Positions 26,802 through 35,796 of a stretch of 64,000 nucleotides of DNA are shown here, one piece after another (within the stretch, counting starts at the first letter, position 1; each line of letters opens with the position of its first letter). The position numbers and the translations under genes were made by a program. The DNA is from CALCCV01 sp964388665 (GTDB taxonomy: Bacteria; Bdellovibrionota; Bdellovibrionia; Bdellovibrionales; Bdellovibrionaceae), in contig CAYMBJ010000007.1 in assembly GCA_964388665.1 (NCBI GenBank), positions 16,560-80,559 of the forward strand. The letters run 5' to 3'. The notes under the pieces are model-generated. The model worked only from the letters and a program-made list of their open reading frames with translations, searched no databases and was not told the origin of the DNA.

Positions 26802-27317
26802 TCAGTCTCCTCCAACAACGGTGACCATTTTGACCTGGGGAAAACCGGCCATAGATGCCGTGTAAAAAACTTTACGGATGACCTCATAAGGCAGAGTGCC
26901 ATCGGCTTGAAGCAACAGCTTGCCAACAATGGTTTGTCTTTCTTTTTCGCCCTTGATGTCGTCTTTTTCTTTATTCAAACTTTCTAAGTGCTGAAACAGT
27001 GGTTTAATGAAATCGGCGTCTTTGCTATCCAAAACAGAGGCGGGCAGTCGGCCATCAGCCATTTCAAAGATTATCTTGTCATCAATGCGCAGATTGGTTC
27101 TGCTGAGTTTGATCTGCACACCAGGAGTCGGGTTTTTCATTGAATCGCTGGAAGGCAGCTTCAGGTCCTTTTCTGGAGTGATCTGCACTTCGGCGTTTGA
27201 GTAGGTTTGCAAAAGAAAAACCAGCATGATGGTGAACATGTCTGTCATAGACGTGATGTTGAGCGTAAAGCTCGATTTCTTTTTTCCCACAGTGTTCATG
27301 CGTCTTTTGTATGCCAT
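26802..27317 (-). CDS. ExbD/TolR-type motor protein (second)
   Basis: 171 residues. A single membrane segment near residues 20-40 (NITSMTDMFTIMLVFLLQTY) carries the key Asp (MTDMF) used as a proton-binding residue in TolR/ExbD, followed by a periplasmic domain. It lies 1 bp after the first TolR-like gene. Two TolR-like subunits next to one TolQ is the arrangement of AglRQS in Myxococcus gliding. Confidence 0.88.
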   Translation of the reverse strand: MAYKRRMNTVGKKKSSFTLNITSMTDMFTIMLVFLLQTYSNAEVQITPEKDLKLPSSDSMKNPTPGVQIKLSRTNLRIDDKIIFEMADGRLPASVLDSKDADFIKPLFQHLESLNKEKDDIKGEKERQTIVGKLLLQADGTLPYEVIRKVFYTASMAGFPQVKMVTVVGGD

Positions 27318-27318
27318 T

Positions 27319-27873
27319 TTAGCCTTCCATCACATTCGCAAATACGATCTCTGGAAACATATATTCGGTCATGACTTCTTTGCCCTGTTTGCTGTCAAAT
27401 ACTGGAAATTGTGTTTTTGGATCGCGTGCCTTCCTGGCCTCATCTATCACTTTGATGACTTCGTTATAGGCCACTTCAGCATCAGGTTTGACGTCTACGC
27501 GGAAGACTTTTGGATGCAAGCGCTTGACATCAACGAAACGCGCATGCAGAGCGGCCAAATCAAATTTGGAATCTTTGGCAGGCACGGCAATCGAGGTCTC
27601 TTCCTTGCCTTTAGTAATGATGATGCTTACGCTTCGATCTTTGCGTAGATCAAATTCAATCTTGGCCAACTCTTCTGGGTTGGGGTTCTTTTCTTGCTCT
27701 TCGATCGCAGCCTGAACCACCTGAGGGAGTTCAGTTTCTACCATCATGACTTGAACAAAGGCAGAAGAGAGCAAGAGAACAGGAACGAGCTTTACCATCA
27801 CTGCTAGTAAGGGTGCCAAGTCCAATTCGAATTCAGAGTTGTACTCTATTTTTTGCTTTGCTCTTCTTGCCAT
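27319..27873 (-). CDS. ExbD/TolR-type motor protein (first)
   Basis: 184 residues. The N-terminal FELDLAPLLAVMVKLVPVLL segment is the single membrane helix; here the canonical proton-binding Asp position within the helix is replaced (the visible Asp, DLAPLL, is at its cytoplasmic edge and a Lys sits in the middle, MVKLV). It may therefore be a non-conducting partner of the second TolR. The periplasmic domain ends with DEARKARDPKTQFPVF. It lies 5 bp after the TolQ gene. Confidence 0.83.
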   Translation of the reverse strand: MARRAKQKIEYNSEFELDLAPLLAVMVKLVPVLLLSSAFVQVMMVETELPQVVQAAIEEQEKNPNPEELAKIEFDLRKDRSVSIIITKGKEETSIAVPAKDSKFDLAALHARFVDVKRLHPKVFRVDVKPDAEVAYNEVIKVIDEARKARDPKTQFPVFDSKQGKEVMTEYMFPEIVFANVMEG

Positions 27874-27878
27874 AAATT

Positions 27879-28589
27879 TTATGACTCCCTAACGGCTTTT
27901 GGCGGTGGCGGAGTAGAGACTCCACGGTGATTTTCTGGGAAGACCGCATTTCTGGTAATATTGGGTACGTGTCCAGTGGTCAGTAGCTCTGTCAGTCGCG
28001 AGGTCTTTTCTTGAAGTTGTTCGATCAAAAAGTTTTGTCGAGAGGTGAGAAGCGAGAAAAAGACCATGGCGGGAATGGCGACAGCAAGACCAAGAGCCGT
28101 CGTGTACATAGACACCGAGATACCATTAGCCAAAAGTGCCTGCTTTAGACTGGGATCAGCTTGAGCAACCGCATTGAAGGAGATGATCAGACCATGAATG
28201 GTTCCCAATAGACCCATCAAAGTGGCCACGTTGGCCAACATTGATAAGTAGTGAATTTTTCTATTGAACAGCGGCAGATTCTCAGACAAAGCGATGTCGT
28301 GCGCTTGGAAGATGGTGTCGTCATCGCGATCTGACTTCTCAAGAATTGTTTTGAAGGCTCGCGCCAAAGGTTTTTTCTCCATTTGTGAGCAAAGCATAAC
28401 AGCTTCATCAACTCTCTTTGCGAGCACCAGACTCTGAATTCGGTTAAAGAATTCATCCGTATTTAAGTTGTAATTAAAATAGAGAGCTTTGCAGCGCTCA
28501 ATGGTCAGAGCAACAGTGCCAATTCCCACAAAGAGAATGAGCCAACCGACCACACCCGAATCGTTCATAAATTTAAAAAAATCCATCAT
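27879..28589 (-). CDS. MotA/TolQ/ExbB proton-channel protein
   Basis: About 236 residues from ATG 28589, six bases after GGAGG; a TTG at 28604 lies in that site. Three membrane segments (GVVGWLILFVGIGTVALTI; LSMLANVATLMGLLGTIHGL; a third with TTALGLAVAIPAMVFFSLL) and the typical G-L-x-G-T-I-x-G and TALGLAVAIPA motifs of TolQ. It forms the stator channel with the two TolR-like proteins that follow, using the proton gradient to drive the envelope complex. Confidence 0.93.
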   Translation of the reverse strand: MMDFFKFMNDSGVVGWLILFVGIGTVALTIERCKALYFNYNLNTDEFFNRIQSLVLAKRVDEAVMLCSQMEKKPLARAFKTILEKSDRDDDTIFQAHDIALSENLPLFNRKIHYLSMLANVATLMGLLGTIHGLIISFNAVAQADPSLKQALLANGISVSMYTTALGLAVAIPAMVFFSLLTSRQNFLIEQLQEKTSRLTELLTTGHVPNITRNAVFPENHRGVSTPPPPKAVRES

Positions 28590-28613
28590 ATCGCTATCCT
28601 CCAAATGGGAGAT

Positions 28614-29261
28614 TTATTTTGCTTGTTTTTTGTTTCTGTTATTTTCTTCTTCATTTTTAAGATCTGCTTCCTTGGCCCGGTCCGTTTCTTGCTGTGCCTG
28701 CACCCAGGCTTTGATAGCCGCTTCACCATGAGGTTGAACTTGAATAAATTTGATCGCGTAGTTCAGGCCTGAGCGAACGGTTAATTTTTTCTCAGAAAAG
28801 TTTTTCCTTAATATTTCAGCATTGACGTTAAAGCCTTCAGGCAATTCGATATTGCCATGAAAGTGCAGTGTCACGCGGTGTCCAGGTTGCAAAAGCGGAT
28901 CGGCAAGAAAAACAAGCGCGCCATTGATTCCCATATCAAGACTATGGCCCTCAAAAAAGCGTTCTTCATTGTGTCCGTAAATTATAAGATTTTTAGAGAT
29001 GCGCGGAGATTTTCGGGTGCGAAAGGCTTGAGAGATATCTTTGTCGTGTTCCAATAGCAACAGCAGTCGGTCTTTAGAAAAATCTTGAACTTTGGCAAGG
29101 GGAGTCCACTCTTCTAAGTGAGCGGCCCAGATGTAGTTGTAGTCAAACAGCTCGGCACCTTGGAGCATGCGGATCATGTCCAAATAGGAGTGCGGTCCGG
29201 ACTGATGTTCACCAATAAGAATGAACCACTCTGATTTTTTAGCTTGCTCAACTGCTTCCAT
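28614..29261 (-). CDS. GYF_2-like and PilZ domain protein
   Basis: About 215 residues from ATG 29261, which has GAGG seven bases upstream; an earlier ATG at 29312 lacks a site. Residues 10-65 resemble a GYF_2 domain (EWFILIGEHQSGPHSYLDMI, then WTPLAKV). Residues 95-195 form a PilZ domain with R-x-S-P-R near its start (RKSPRISKNL) and SLDMGINGALV, the second half of the c-di-GMP site (D/NxSxxG degenerate: DMGINGA). A c-di-GMP input to the motor is plausible. A Glu/Lys-rich tail ends the protein. Confidence 0.75.
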   Translation of the reverse strand: MEAVEQAKKSEWFILIGEHQSGPHSYLDMIRMLQGAELFDYNYIWAAHLEEWTPLAKVQDFSKDRLLLLLEHDKDISQAFRTRKSPRISKNLIIYGHNEERFFEGHSLDMGINGALVFLADPLLQPGHRVTLHFHGNIELPEGFNVNAEILRKNFSEKKLTVRSGLNYAIKFIQVQPHGEAAIKAWVQAQQETDRAKEADLKNEEENNRNKKQAK

Positions 29262-29315
29262 TAAAGTCCTCTGGTTACCCACAGGACTTGTCCCTATCCC
29301 CGTCGATAACATAAC

Positions 29316-30449
29316 TTAGAGCACCACTGTGACAGGGTCATAAGCGACCCTCACACCAGCTCCGTTTGCTGGAATCGCGTTGCCATGGAAGATGACTTGG
29401 TTGCCGAGCGGATCGTAACTCCATCCGTTCTTCTCGTCCTTTTCTACCAAGATTCCGTCCACGAACACGCGAATGGATTCCACAAGCGGTTCTCTATTGA
29501 GCTTAAATACACTTGTCAGCTCAAGGATCTTATCGGATAGAAATGATAAAGATTCAGAGAAATCTGCGCAAATGCTCGCTTTTGTTCCGCCAGTTTGATC
29601 AACTAGACCAATGTAGCGTTCAGCAATTTTTCGACCGCCAGCCTTCAGTTTATTCAAGCAAGCATCATCTAACACTGTGATTGCGCTCACAGAATAGGAT
29701 CTCAGGTAGGGCAGACTGTTGGTAAGTTTGTCGAGAAAATTGACGTAATGTTCAACTTTGAAAAGTCGTGGGTCGTCGTAATCTTGTGTGCTGGTCGTAG
29801 TTCCCGGTGGATCGGTTTGTGAAAAGTCATCCTCATCGCTGACAATAATAATGGCAAGGTAAGCATCTTCTCTGCGAAAATTTAAATCGCCGTTGATATT
29901 GTCATCAGTGTTCAGTGCCGCCTCTATACTTTGAAAAGCTCGTTCGTCGCCAGAGCCCTTGATACCTTGCTTTATATTCGTTTGAAAGGTGGGGATGAGA
30001 TCTGGAGTTAAGGGATCAATAACAAAAACGCCAGAGTGAGTGCTTGCTGTGCCGTCTCGCAGGCGCGCCCAGGCCGGAGCGCCAGTAAAATAGAATTTGT
30101 AGGCGTCGGTGGTGGTCACGCCAATATGAAAGTCATAGTCGTAATTTTGAAATCTCTGCACGAAGCTGCTAAAGTAGGTTGCCAGTGCCGTCTGTGATGT
30201 GTTCATCGAACCGGAATTGTCTATCACCCACAATATATCGACTTTGCGCTGAGTGATGTCGGCCACTTGTTTGTAATTCTCTGCTTCCGGAGAGAGCGAA
30301 AATGAGTCCGTGGATTTTCCACAGCCAATACTGGAAACAATGAGTGATCCAAGCAGGCTGCCTCTGATGAAGCCAGCATTAAAGTGACGGCGAAACCAGT
30401 TGGTATCTATTGACGACCTAGGGCTTTTGGTTTGGTGGTTCTTTCTCAT
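29316..30449 (-). CDS. VWA-domain lipoprotein, first gene of Glt-like operon
   Basis: 377 residues, GGAGG six bases before the ATG. A lipobox (SIGC) follows the export signal. The von Willebrand A domain starts near residue 68 with a complete MIDAS motif, DNSGSMNTSQ, and later IIVSDEDDFSQ. The C-terminal 70 residues form a small beta domain ending YDPVTVVL. Likely an outer-membrane or periplasmic adhesion/assembly factor for the complex. It opens the 11-gene operon; a small frame upstream overlaps its start (ATGA). Confidence 0.82.
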   Translation of the reverse strand: MRKNHQTKSPRSSIDTNWFRRHFNAGFIRGSLLGSLIVSSIGCGKSTDSFSLSPEAENYKQVADITQRKVDILWVIDNSGSMNTSQTALATYFSSFVQRFQNYDYDFHIGVTTTDAYKFYFTGAPAWARLRDGTASTHSGVFVIDPLTPDLIPTFQTNIKQGIKGSGDERAFQSIEAALNTDDNINGDLNFRREDAYLAIIIVSDEDDFSQTDPPGTTTSTQDYDDPRLFKVEHYVNFLDKLTNSLPYLRSYSVSAITVLDDACLNKLKAGGRKIAERYIGLVDQTGGTKASICADFSESLSFLSDKILELTSVFKLNREPLVESIRVFVDGILVEKDEKNGWSYDPLGNQVIFHGNAIPANGAGVRVAYDPVTVVL

Positions 30450-30634
30450 TTACTTCCTCCGAAGCTACGCACTGTATTTTTGAGGGTTAGGGTTCCAGTA
30501 CTTTTTTGCTCTTTTAGTGTTTCTTCTTTTGTCTTTTGTCTAAGAAACAGCACTTCATCTACAATTCTAACGGGTCCGGAGGCGAGCGCCACTTTGGTCC
30601 TAAGTCCAGAGAATCCCGAATGAAAACGCATCAA
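30446..30634 (-). CDS. Possible small leader gene coupled to VWA gene
   Basis: 62 residues whose TGA overlaps the ATG of the VWA lipoprotein gene (ATGA), a common coupling arrangement. The chain is basic, lacks a signal peptide and has no family. No ribosome binding site is seen before its ATG (30631). It could be a real small protein, a leader frame or chance. The bases from 30635 to 30789 hold nothing else recognisable; the operon promoter must lie there. Confidence 0.3.
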   Translation of the reverse strand: MMRFHSGFSGLRTKVALASGPVRIVDEVLFLRQKTKEETLKEQKSTGTLTLKNTVRSFGGSK

Positions 30635-30789
30635 CTGTGCAAAATGAGACAGGGTAACTATTGAGAAATATTAACATCTAGTAAATATAGGAGATCACAA
30701 CAAAAATCTTTGTGATTGAAAGATGGACAGTATTATTTTGAATTTTAGGGGGCTATCTCAAAAGGCGAAAAGTCTTTTGAAATTACTAT

Positions 30790-31656
30790 CTAACTTTTTT
30801 TCACTTTTTGCCACAGAGATTCTTTGCCCTCGCGAGGCAGGTTCTGAAATTGGCTAAGACCACCCACTGTGGCGAGCATCTTTTGGAAGCGATTTTTGAA
30901 CTTTGCATTGCCTTTTCGGAGCGCTTGTTCAGGTTCAATCCCTAAATGTCGTGCGACCTGTGCTGCCGCAAAGAGAAGGTCACCCATTTCTTCTTGAATA
31001 TGCTCCTGCGCCTTATCACAAATTGATTGATCGCCAGAAGCAGAGGCCGCAGCGACCGCCTCTTCCAATTCTTGGATCTCTTCTTTGAGCTTGCCAAGAA
31101 CCTCTTGGGCTGAGTTCCAATCAAAGTCGAGGCGTTTGGCCTTTACGCCAATTTTGTGTGCCGTTTGCAGCGCCGGCAATTTTTCTGGAAAGGCAAAGGG
31201 ATCGGAAATTTGCTTTTGGGCTTGCAGGTCCTGCTGAGAATCTGAGAGTGGCGTCTGTTTTTGTTCTAGGGCTTTGATCTTTTCCCAGTTCCTGACCACG
31301 TCTTGGGAGTTTGCGACTTTTTGTTGAGCAAAGACGTGAGGGTGGCGGCGGATCATTTTTTGATTGAGCGCGATCATCACATCTGCCAAATCAAAGCGAT
31401 CTGTTTCGGCCGCCAATTGCGCGTGCAGGAATACCTGAAAGAGCACATCGCCCAGTTCTTCTAGTATATGCGCATCTTTTCCTTGCTCAAGTGCCTCGAC
31501 GAGCTCATAGATCTCTTCGATGGAGTAAGGTGCCAAACTTTGGTGCGTCTGTTCCTTGTCCCAGGGGCATCCGTTGGGACCTCGTAAGGTTTGCACGGTG
31601 AGATGGAGGTCTTGTGTGGCTTGGGCCAGTTTGGCCAGATTGGGAGATGGTGTCAT
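30790..31656 (-). CDS. mazG: Nucleoside triphosphate pyrophosphohydrolase MazG
   Basis: About 288 residues from ATG 31656, which has AGGAGG four bases upstream; an earlier TTG/ATG at 31686 is less likely. The first MazG domain has RGPNGCPWDKEQTHQSL, SIEEIYELVEAL and EELGDVLFQVFLHA (the EExxE and EExxD metal sites). The second repeats this with LKEEIQELEEAV and EEMGDLLFAAAQVARHLG. The double-domain form matches the E. coli enzyme that hydrolyses NTPs to NMP and pyrophosphate, cleaning pools and tempering (p)ppGpp. Divergent from the phosphodiesterase gene at 31825. Confidence 0.94.
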   Translation of the reverse strand: MTPSPNLAKLAQATQDLHLTVQTLRGPNGCPWDKEQTHQSLAPYSIEEIYELVEALEQGKDAHILEELGDVLFQVFLHAQLAAETDRFDLADVMIALNQKMIRRHPHVFAQQKVANSQDVVRNWEKIKALEQKQTPLSDSQQDLQAQKQISDPFAFPEKLPALQTAHKIGVKAKRLDFDWNSAQEVLGKLKEEIQELEEAVAAASASGDQSICDKAQEHIQEEMGDLLFAAAQVARHLGIEPEQALRKGNAKFKNRFQKMLATVGGLSQFQNLPREGKESLWQKVKKS

Positions 31657-31824
31657 CGTTCCTCCTGCGAAACCAACGAAATACAATACTCATCGACAAT
31701 TGTCCAAAGTTAAAGATCTTTAACGATACAGTCCGAAATGGCCTAAGAATCAACGAGCTATAAGTCATAAAAGAGATCATTTGAGTGCTTTTAGCGGATT
31801 TGATAGATAAAATAGCTGCAAGAG

Positions 31825-34251
31825 ATGAATGTAAAGAAAATGGACAATCGAAAATCTGAAAATGCAAATAGCCGAGCAGGTGTTCCTGGTTCAAAGGTTG
31901 GCTATAAGGAATTCGCTGCAAGTCTGCAAATGGACAAATCCATATTTTTGCGCATTTTAGCTTTTATAGAAAGCCACTGGTTTTTTCGTCGCGGTGGTTT
32001 GATTTTTATCTTTGCGCTTCTGATGTCGATATTGGTGTTCTTTCAGATCGATCTCCGCACTCACCACAAGTTGGGCGAAGTCATCGGCGCAGATATTATC
32101 TCGCCGATCACCTTTGAGTTTGTGGATCATGCTGCCACCTTGGATAAAAAACTCAAAGCCGAAGCGCAAGTGCCCCTGGTGTTTGATTATGACACCAACA
32201 TTTATGATCGCCTAGCTGTCAACGTATACAAAGCCTTTCGCAATATGCGCTTGGCACTCAAGGACGCGCCAATGCTCCTGGGAGCCAATCGTGCGGCTGC
32301 AGACTCCGCGGCTAAGGGGCGCTTTGAATTGATGAAGGACTCCTTCGAAAAGGACCTCAGTGTCAAAATTGATAAGGACCTGTTTGAATGGCTTTTGGAC
32401 CATAAGTTCTCGGTGAACATTGAAAACTATTTGTTAAAGACGGCGGAGTATTGGTACCAAAAGAAACTGATTGTGGATTTGGATCGAACCATTCCCGCGC
32501 AACAAAATGAAGTTGTGGCACGAGTGGTGCATCGCTCCGGTGTGGGGCGCGAGTCGACGATTCCTAAGAAAGATCTGGTTGATCTCAATGAAGTGGATTT
32601 TTTAGAATGGGACACCAGCGCTACGGATGAAAACTTTCCGGAGGGGCAAAAACCCTATTTGGTGGCTTTGGCACAAGCGCTGATCAGCCCCAATCTGACC
32701 TTGAATAAACAAGAGATCGCCACACGAAAGTCGCAGGCCCGTGATTCGATCATTCCTGTCACCATATCTTTTCGCAAGGGACAGCCAGTGGTTCATAAAG
32801 ACTCTGTGCTTCAGCCCTCACATCTGAATCTGATTGGCAAAATTGAGAACGTGCAGTCTGAGCGCAAACGAAATTTTATGGTTATTTTCATGGCGCTCTT
32901 TATCTGTCTGTCCTTGGTTGTGGTCTACTCATTTATGAAAAATCTTGCGCCCAGCTTTCGCGCGCTTTCTAGCAAAGATATTCTTGTTTCAATGATGTTG
33001 AGCTTGCTGACGGTGGCGACAACCAAAGTCTTTCTGTTTGTGGCAGAAGCTGCCTTCGTGCAAAAGTTTGCTGGTTGGCTAACCAGCAATATGTTTTTGT
33101 TTGCTGGGCCGGTGGCCGCGGGCTCAATGCTCGTGGCTCTTCTTACGCAGTCCTTTCCGCTCACTCTCCTCTTTACACTGGTGACCAGTCTTTCCCTCAG
33201 TGTGATGGAAGACTTCAGTTTGATCTTTTTTGCGCTGGCCTTTTTGGGCGGACTCGTTGGTGGCGAGGGAGTCTCGCATTGCAAAAAACGAAATGACATC
33301 TATCAAGCTGGCCTAAAGGTGGGGCTTGTCAATGCTGCGATTGTTTTGTGTTTGGCGGCCATTCTCCAGGCGGATCTCAAGTTCAATTGGCTAGAGGTCA
33401 CGGGCACTGTTGTGGGAGCCTTTTTGGGTGGCTTTATGTCCAGTGTGGTGACGATGATTCTGATTCCAGTGCTGGAGTCCATGTTCAGCTACACCACTGA
33501 TGTAAAACTTTTGGAGCTTAGCAATCTCAATCACCCGCTGATGCGAGAAATGATTGTGAAAGCTCCAGGAACCTATCATCACTCGATGATGGTGGGAAGT
33601 ATGGTCGAAGCGGCTGCCGACGAGATTGGGGCGAACTCCCTGCTCGGAAAAGTGATGTGCTACTATCACGATATCGGCAAGATTCCCCATGCCAATTATT
33701 TTATCGAGAATCAGCGCACCGGCGAAAACCCTCATGATCACATTTCACCATTTATGAGCAAAACGATTCTGATAGCACACGTAAAAGACGGGGCTGAAAT
33801 GGCCAGAGAGTACAAACTGGGCCAACCCATTATTGATGGGATTTTGCAACATCACGGCACCACTCTGATTTCATTTTTTTACAACAAGGCCTTGGACATG
33901 GCCGGCGAGGGCGAGGAGAATAAAATTCCTGAGGCGGAATTTCGATATCCTGGACAAAAGCCACAATTTCGTGAAGCGGCCCTCTGTATGTTGGCAGACA
34001 GCATTGAGGCGGCCGCCAGAAGTTTGGATGAACCCACGCCCACGCGTCTGCAAAATATCGTAAAAAATATTATTCAGCGAAAGTTCACGGATGGACAGCT
34101 GGATGAGTGCAACCTCACGCTAAAGGATATTTCCAAAGTGGAGCATGCGTTCACGCGAATCTTGTTGGGTATATACCATCAGCGCATAGATTATCCGCGC
34201 CAGGCGGGTGGATCTCTTGGGGATTTGACACCACTAAAGAGCTTAAGTTAA
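31825..34251 (+). CDS. pgpH: PgpH-type c-di-AMP phosphodiesterase (7TMR-HDED, HD domain)
   Basis: 808 residues. Membrane helix near 50-70, then a large extracytoplasmic 7TMR-HDED domain (about 70-345), then seven membrane helices (355-560), then a cytoplasmic HD domain with APGTYHHSMMVG, YYHDIGKI and ILQHHG ligands. This is the PgpH/YqfF layout, an enzyme that splits c-di-AMP to pApA. A c-di-AMP synthase (cdaA) is encoded at 44257, so both sides of the nucleotide's turnover are in the window. The gene is followed at 16 bp by ybeY, the usual order in bacteria. Confidence 0.9.
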   Translation: MNVKKMDNRKSENANSRAGVPGSKVGYKEFAASLQMDKSIFLRILAFIESHWFFRRGGLIFIFALLMSILVFFQIDLRTHHKLGEVIGADIISPITFEFVDHAATLDKKLKAEAQVPLVFDYDTNIYDRLAVNVYKAFRNMRLALKDAPMLLGANRAAADSAAKGRFELMKDSFEKDLSVKIDKDLFEWLLDHKFSVNIENYLLKTAEYWYQKKLIVDLDRTIPAQQNEVVARVVHRSGVGRESTIPKKDLVDLNEVDFLEWDTSATDENFPEGQKPYLVALAQALISPNLTLNKQEIATRKSQARDSIIPVTISFRKGQPVVHKDSVLQPSHLNLIGKIENVQSERKRNFMVIFMALFICLSLVVVYSFMKNLAPSFRALSSKDILVSMMLSLLTVATTKVFLFVAEAAFVQKFAGWLTSNMFLFAGPVAAGSMLVALLTQSFPLTLLFTLVTSLSLSVMEDFSLIFFALAFLGGLVGGEGVSHCKKRNDIYQAGLKVGLVNAAIVLCLAAILQADLKFNWLEVTGTVVGAFLGGFMSSVVTMILIPVLESMFSYTTDVKLLELSNLNHPLMREMIVKAPGTYHHSMMVGSMVEAAADEIGANSLLGKVMCYYHDIGKIPHANYFIENQRTGENPHDHISPFMSKTILIAHVKDGAEMAREYKLGQPIIDGILQHHGTTLISFFYNKALDMAGEGEENKIPEAEFRYPGQKPQFREAALCMLADSIEAAARSLDEPTPTRLQNIVKNIIQRKFTDGQLDECNLTLKDISKVEHAFTRILLGIYHQRIDYPRQAGGSLGDLTPLKSLS

Positions 34252-34267
34252 CCGGTTGGTTGCGCGT

Positions 34268-34846
34268 ATGCATTTTGATATTTTAAATGTATCAAGAGGG
34301 CCTTGGACAACCAAAGAACTTCAAATTCTGCTGAAAAACATCATCAAAGAATTGCCGCGTGAAAAATTGGCAAGACTTTCTTCTCAAAGTCACACGCTCT
34401 CGGTGCATTTTCTGACACTTTCAGAGATGAAGAAAATGAATCTTCATCTGCGAAAGAAAAATGCCCCCACGGATGTGCTGAGTCTAGAGTACTGCCCCGA
34501 AGTTTTCTCAGACCCCAAAGGAAAACGCAAAAGTAAGGACTCTAAAAAAAAAGATGCTGGCAACGCTTTGCTTAGCCATTCTTTTGTTAGTGAAATCATG
34601 CTCGGTGAAATTTTTCTCTGCCCTGAATACTTAAGACGTCAGGCCAAGAGTATGCGGCATCCTTACTCGCAGGAGAGTCTCTACATGCTGATTCATGGCA
34701 TCTTGCATGTTTTTGGCTATGATCATGAACGTGGTGGGCCCCAGGCCAAGCAGATGTTTGAATTGCAAAATCAAGTCTTCCTAAAAATGCGCAACGGCAA
34801 TTCTCGCCTCAAGCTTGTCGTTGCGAACTCAGCTAGAGATTGCTAA
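34268..34846 (+). CDS. ybeY: Endoribonuclease YbeY
   Basis: About 192 residues from ATG 34268, just after the pgpH stop. The zinc site HGILHVFGYDHE (H-x3-H-x5-H) is complete. The family's MKKMNLHLRKKNAPTDVLSL segment is present near residue 57. An insertion rich in Lys (KGKRKSKDSKKKDAGN) separates it from the EIMLGEIFLCPEY strand, making the protein longer than the usual 150-160 residues. YbeY matures 16S rRNA 3' ends and takes part in ribosome quality control. Confidence 0.92.
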   Translation: MHFDILNVSRGPWTTKELQILLKNIIKELPREKLARLSSQSHTLSVHFLTLSEMKKMNLHLRKKNAPTDVLSLEYCPEVFSDPKGKRKSKDSKKKDAGNALLSHSFVSEIMLGEIFLCPEYLRRQAKSMRHPYSQESLYMLIHGILHVFGYDHERGGPQAKQMFELQNQVFLKMRNGNSRLKLVVANSARDC

Positions 34847-34919
34847 TTTTTCTCAGCTTTTGGGCTCAGATGAATTGCTCCCTTGCGAGATTTGCGAGGA
34901 ATCTCTTATACTGCTGGTG

Positions 34920-35735
34920 ATGAAAATATACATTTCAAAAACAATGGAAGAGTGGACTCTGGAGCGGTGGCAGCAAATTTTGAGCGGCTGGGAAGAGAAC
35001 TGCGGAGCTCCCTATCTCGAAGGATTAGAAAGATATTCTACGAGTTGGTTGCGACAGACTGCGTTTTTGGGGCGGCTTCTCTTGATCAAAGCGCTGCGCA
35101 CTCACCGATTTGATGTTTCGGCTTGGCCAAGCGCCTCGCAGACAAAGTCATCTGTGCCTTCAGGCAAAGAGTCCTGGCCTGAATTGATCAAGGATGGCTT
35201 CGGTAAACCTCAGTTTATTGATGGACCATTTTTCAATATGTCGCACAGTTTTAAATGGGTAACGACGGCGGTTTCCACAAGTCACTGTTTGGGCATAGAT
35301 GTGGAAACTGTGCGAATGATACCGGCAGAGGACCTGGCGGATGTAATAAACGATTCTGAGTGGCAGTGCATTGATGACATCACATCAGGACGTGTTCAGC
35401 CAGTCGCGGATTCCGTTACGCCGCCCTTTCGAGATGTTCTGATCGCGAAACTGTGGACGGTCAAAGAGGCGCTGGTGAAGTGCATCGGCCAGCCCCTCGG
35501 CTATTCTCTAAGCAAAGTTGATTTTTCGCAATGTTTGCAAGTCCCAACTGGGGTCTTGCCGGCGCCCTTTTCTCAATTCGGCTACAAAAGCATCGAGCCA
35601 GATGAAACTCTCATGGGTCATGTGGTGTTTCAGGGGCGGGCCGAGCTCTGCGAACTGGAGTTTGTCGCAGAGAGAGAGCTCTTGCAAATGATTGCGCCAG
35701 ATCACGAGATCAGCGAAAGCCAATTGCTCAATTGA
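34920..35735 (+). CDS. 4'-phosphopantetheinyl transferase (Sfp-type)
   Basis: About 271 residues from ATG 34920. The family motifs are all visible: GFGKPQFIDGPFFNMSHS, GIDVETVR (metal-binding Asp and Glu) and LWTVKEALVKCIGQPL. The enzyme transfers phosphopantetheine from CoA to acyl or peptidyl carrier proteins. It could serve the ApeI/ApeP-type pathway at the start of the window, but it is 33 kb away. The TGA stop is directly followed by a CAGGCTCC repeat, and the C-terminal codons resemble the bases before another copy near 63940. Confidence 0.85.
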   Translation: MKIYISKTMEEWTLERWQQILSGWEENCGAPYLEGLERYSTSWLRQTAFLGRLLLIKALRTHRFDVSAWPSASQTKSSVPSGKESWPELIKDGFGKPQFIDGPFFNMSHSFKWVTTAVSTSHCLGIDVETVRMIPAEDLADVINDSEWQCIDDITSGRVQPVADSVTPPFRDVLIAKLWTVKEALVKCIGQPLGYSLSKVDFSQCLQVPTGVLPAPFSQFGYKSIEPDETLMGHVVFQGRAELCELEFVAERELLQMIAPDHEISESQLLN

Positions 35736-35790
35736 CAGGCTCCTTAAAAGGGAAAATCTGCTGCTGCTTTCTCGGCGCCAAATCTCACTT
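35733..35790 (+). repeat. Dispersed CAGGCTCCT repeat between convergent genes
   Basis: It begins with the TGA stop of the transferase gene, then CAGGCTCCTTAAAAGGG and ends CTCGGCGCCAAATCTCACTT. It is the closest relative of the copy at 7816-7870 and shares its last 17 bases with the repeat at 17320. The pgsA stop lies 7 bp further on. Confidence 0.75.
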
Positions 35791-35796
35791 ATGTTT

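Noticed and set aside
32925..33306. Minus frames inside the PgpH gene
   Set aside because: Shadows of the membrane-helix region.
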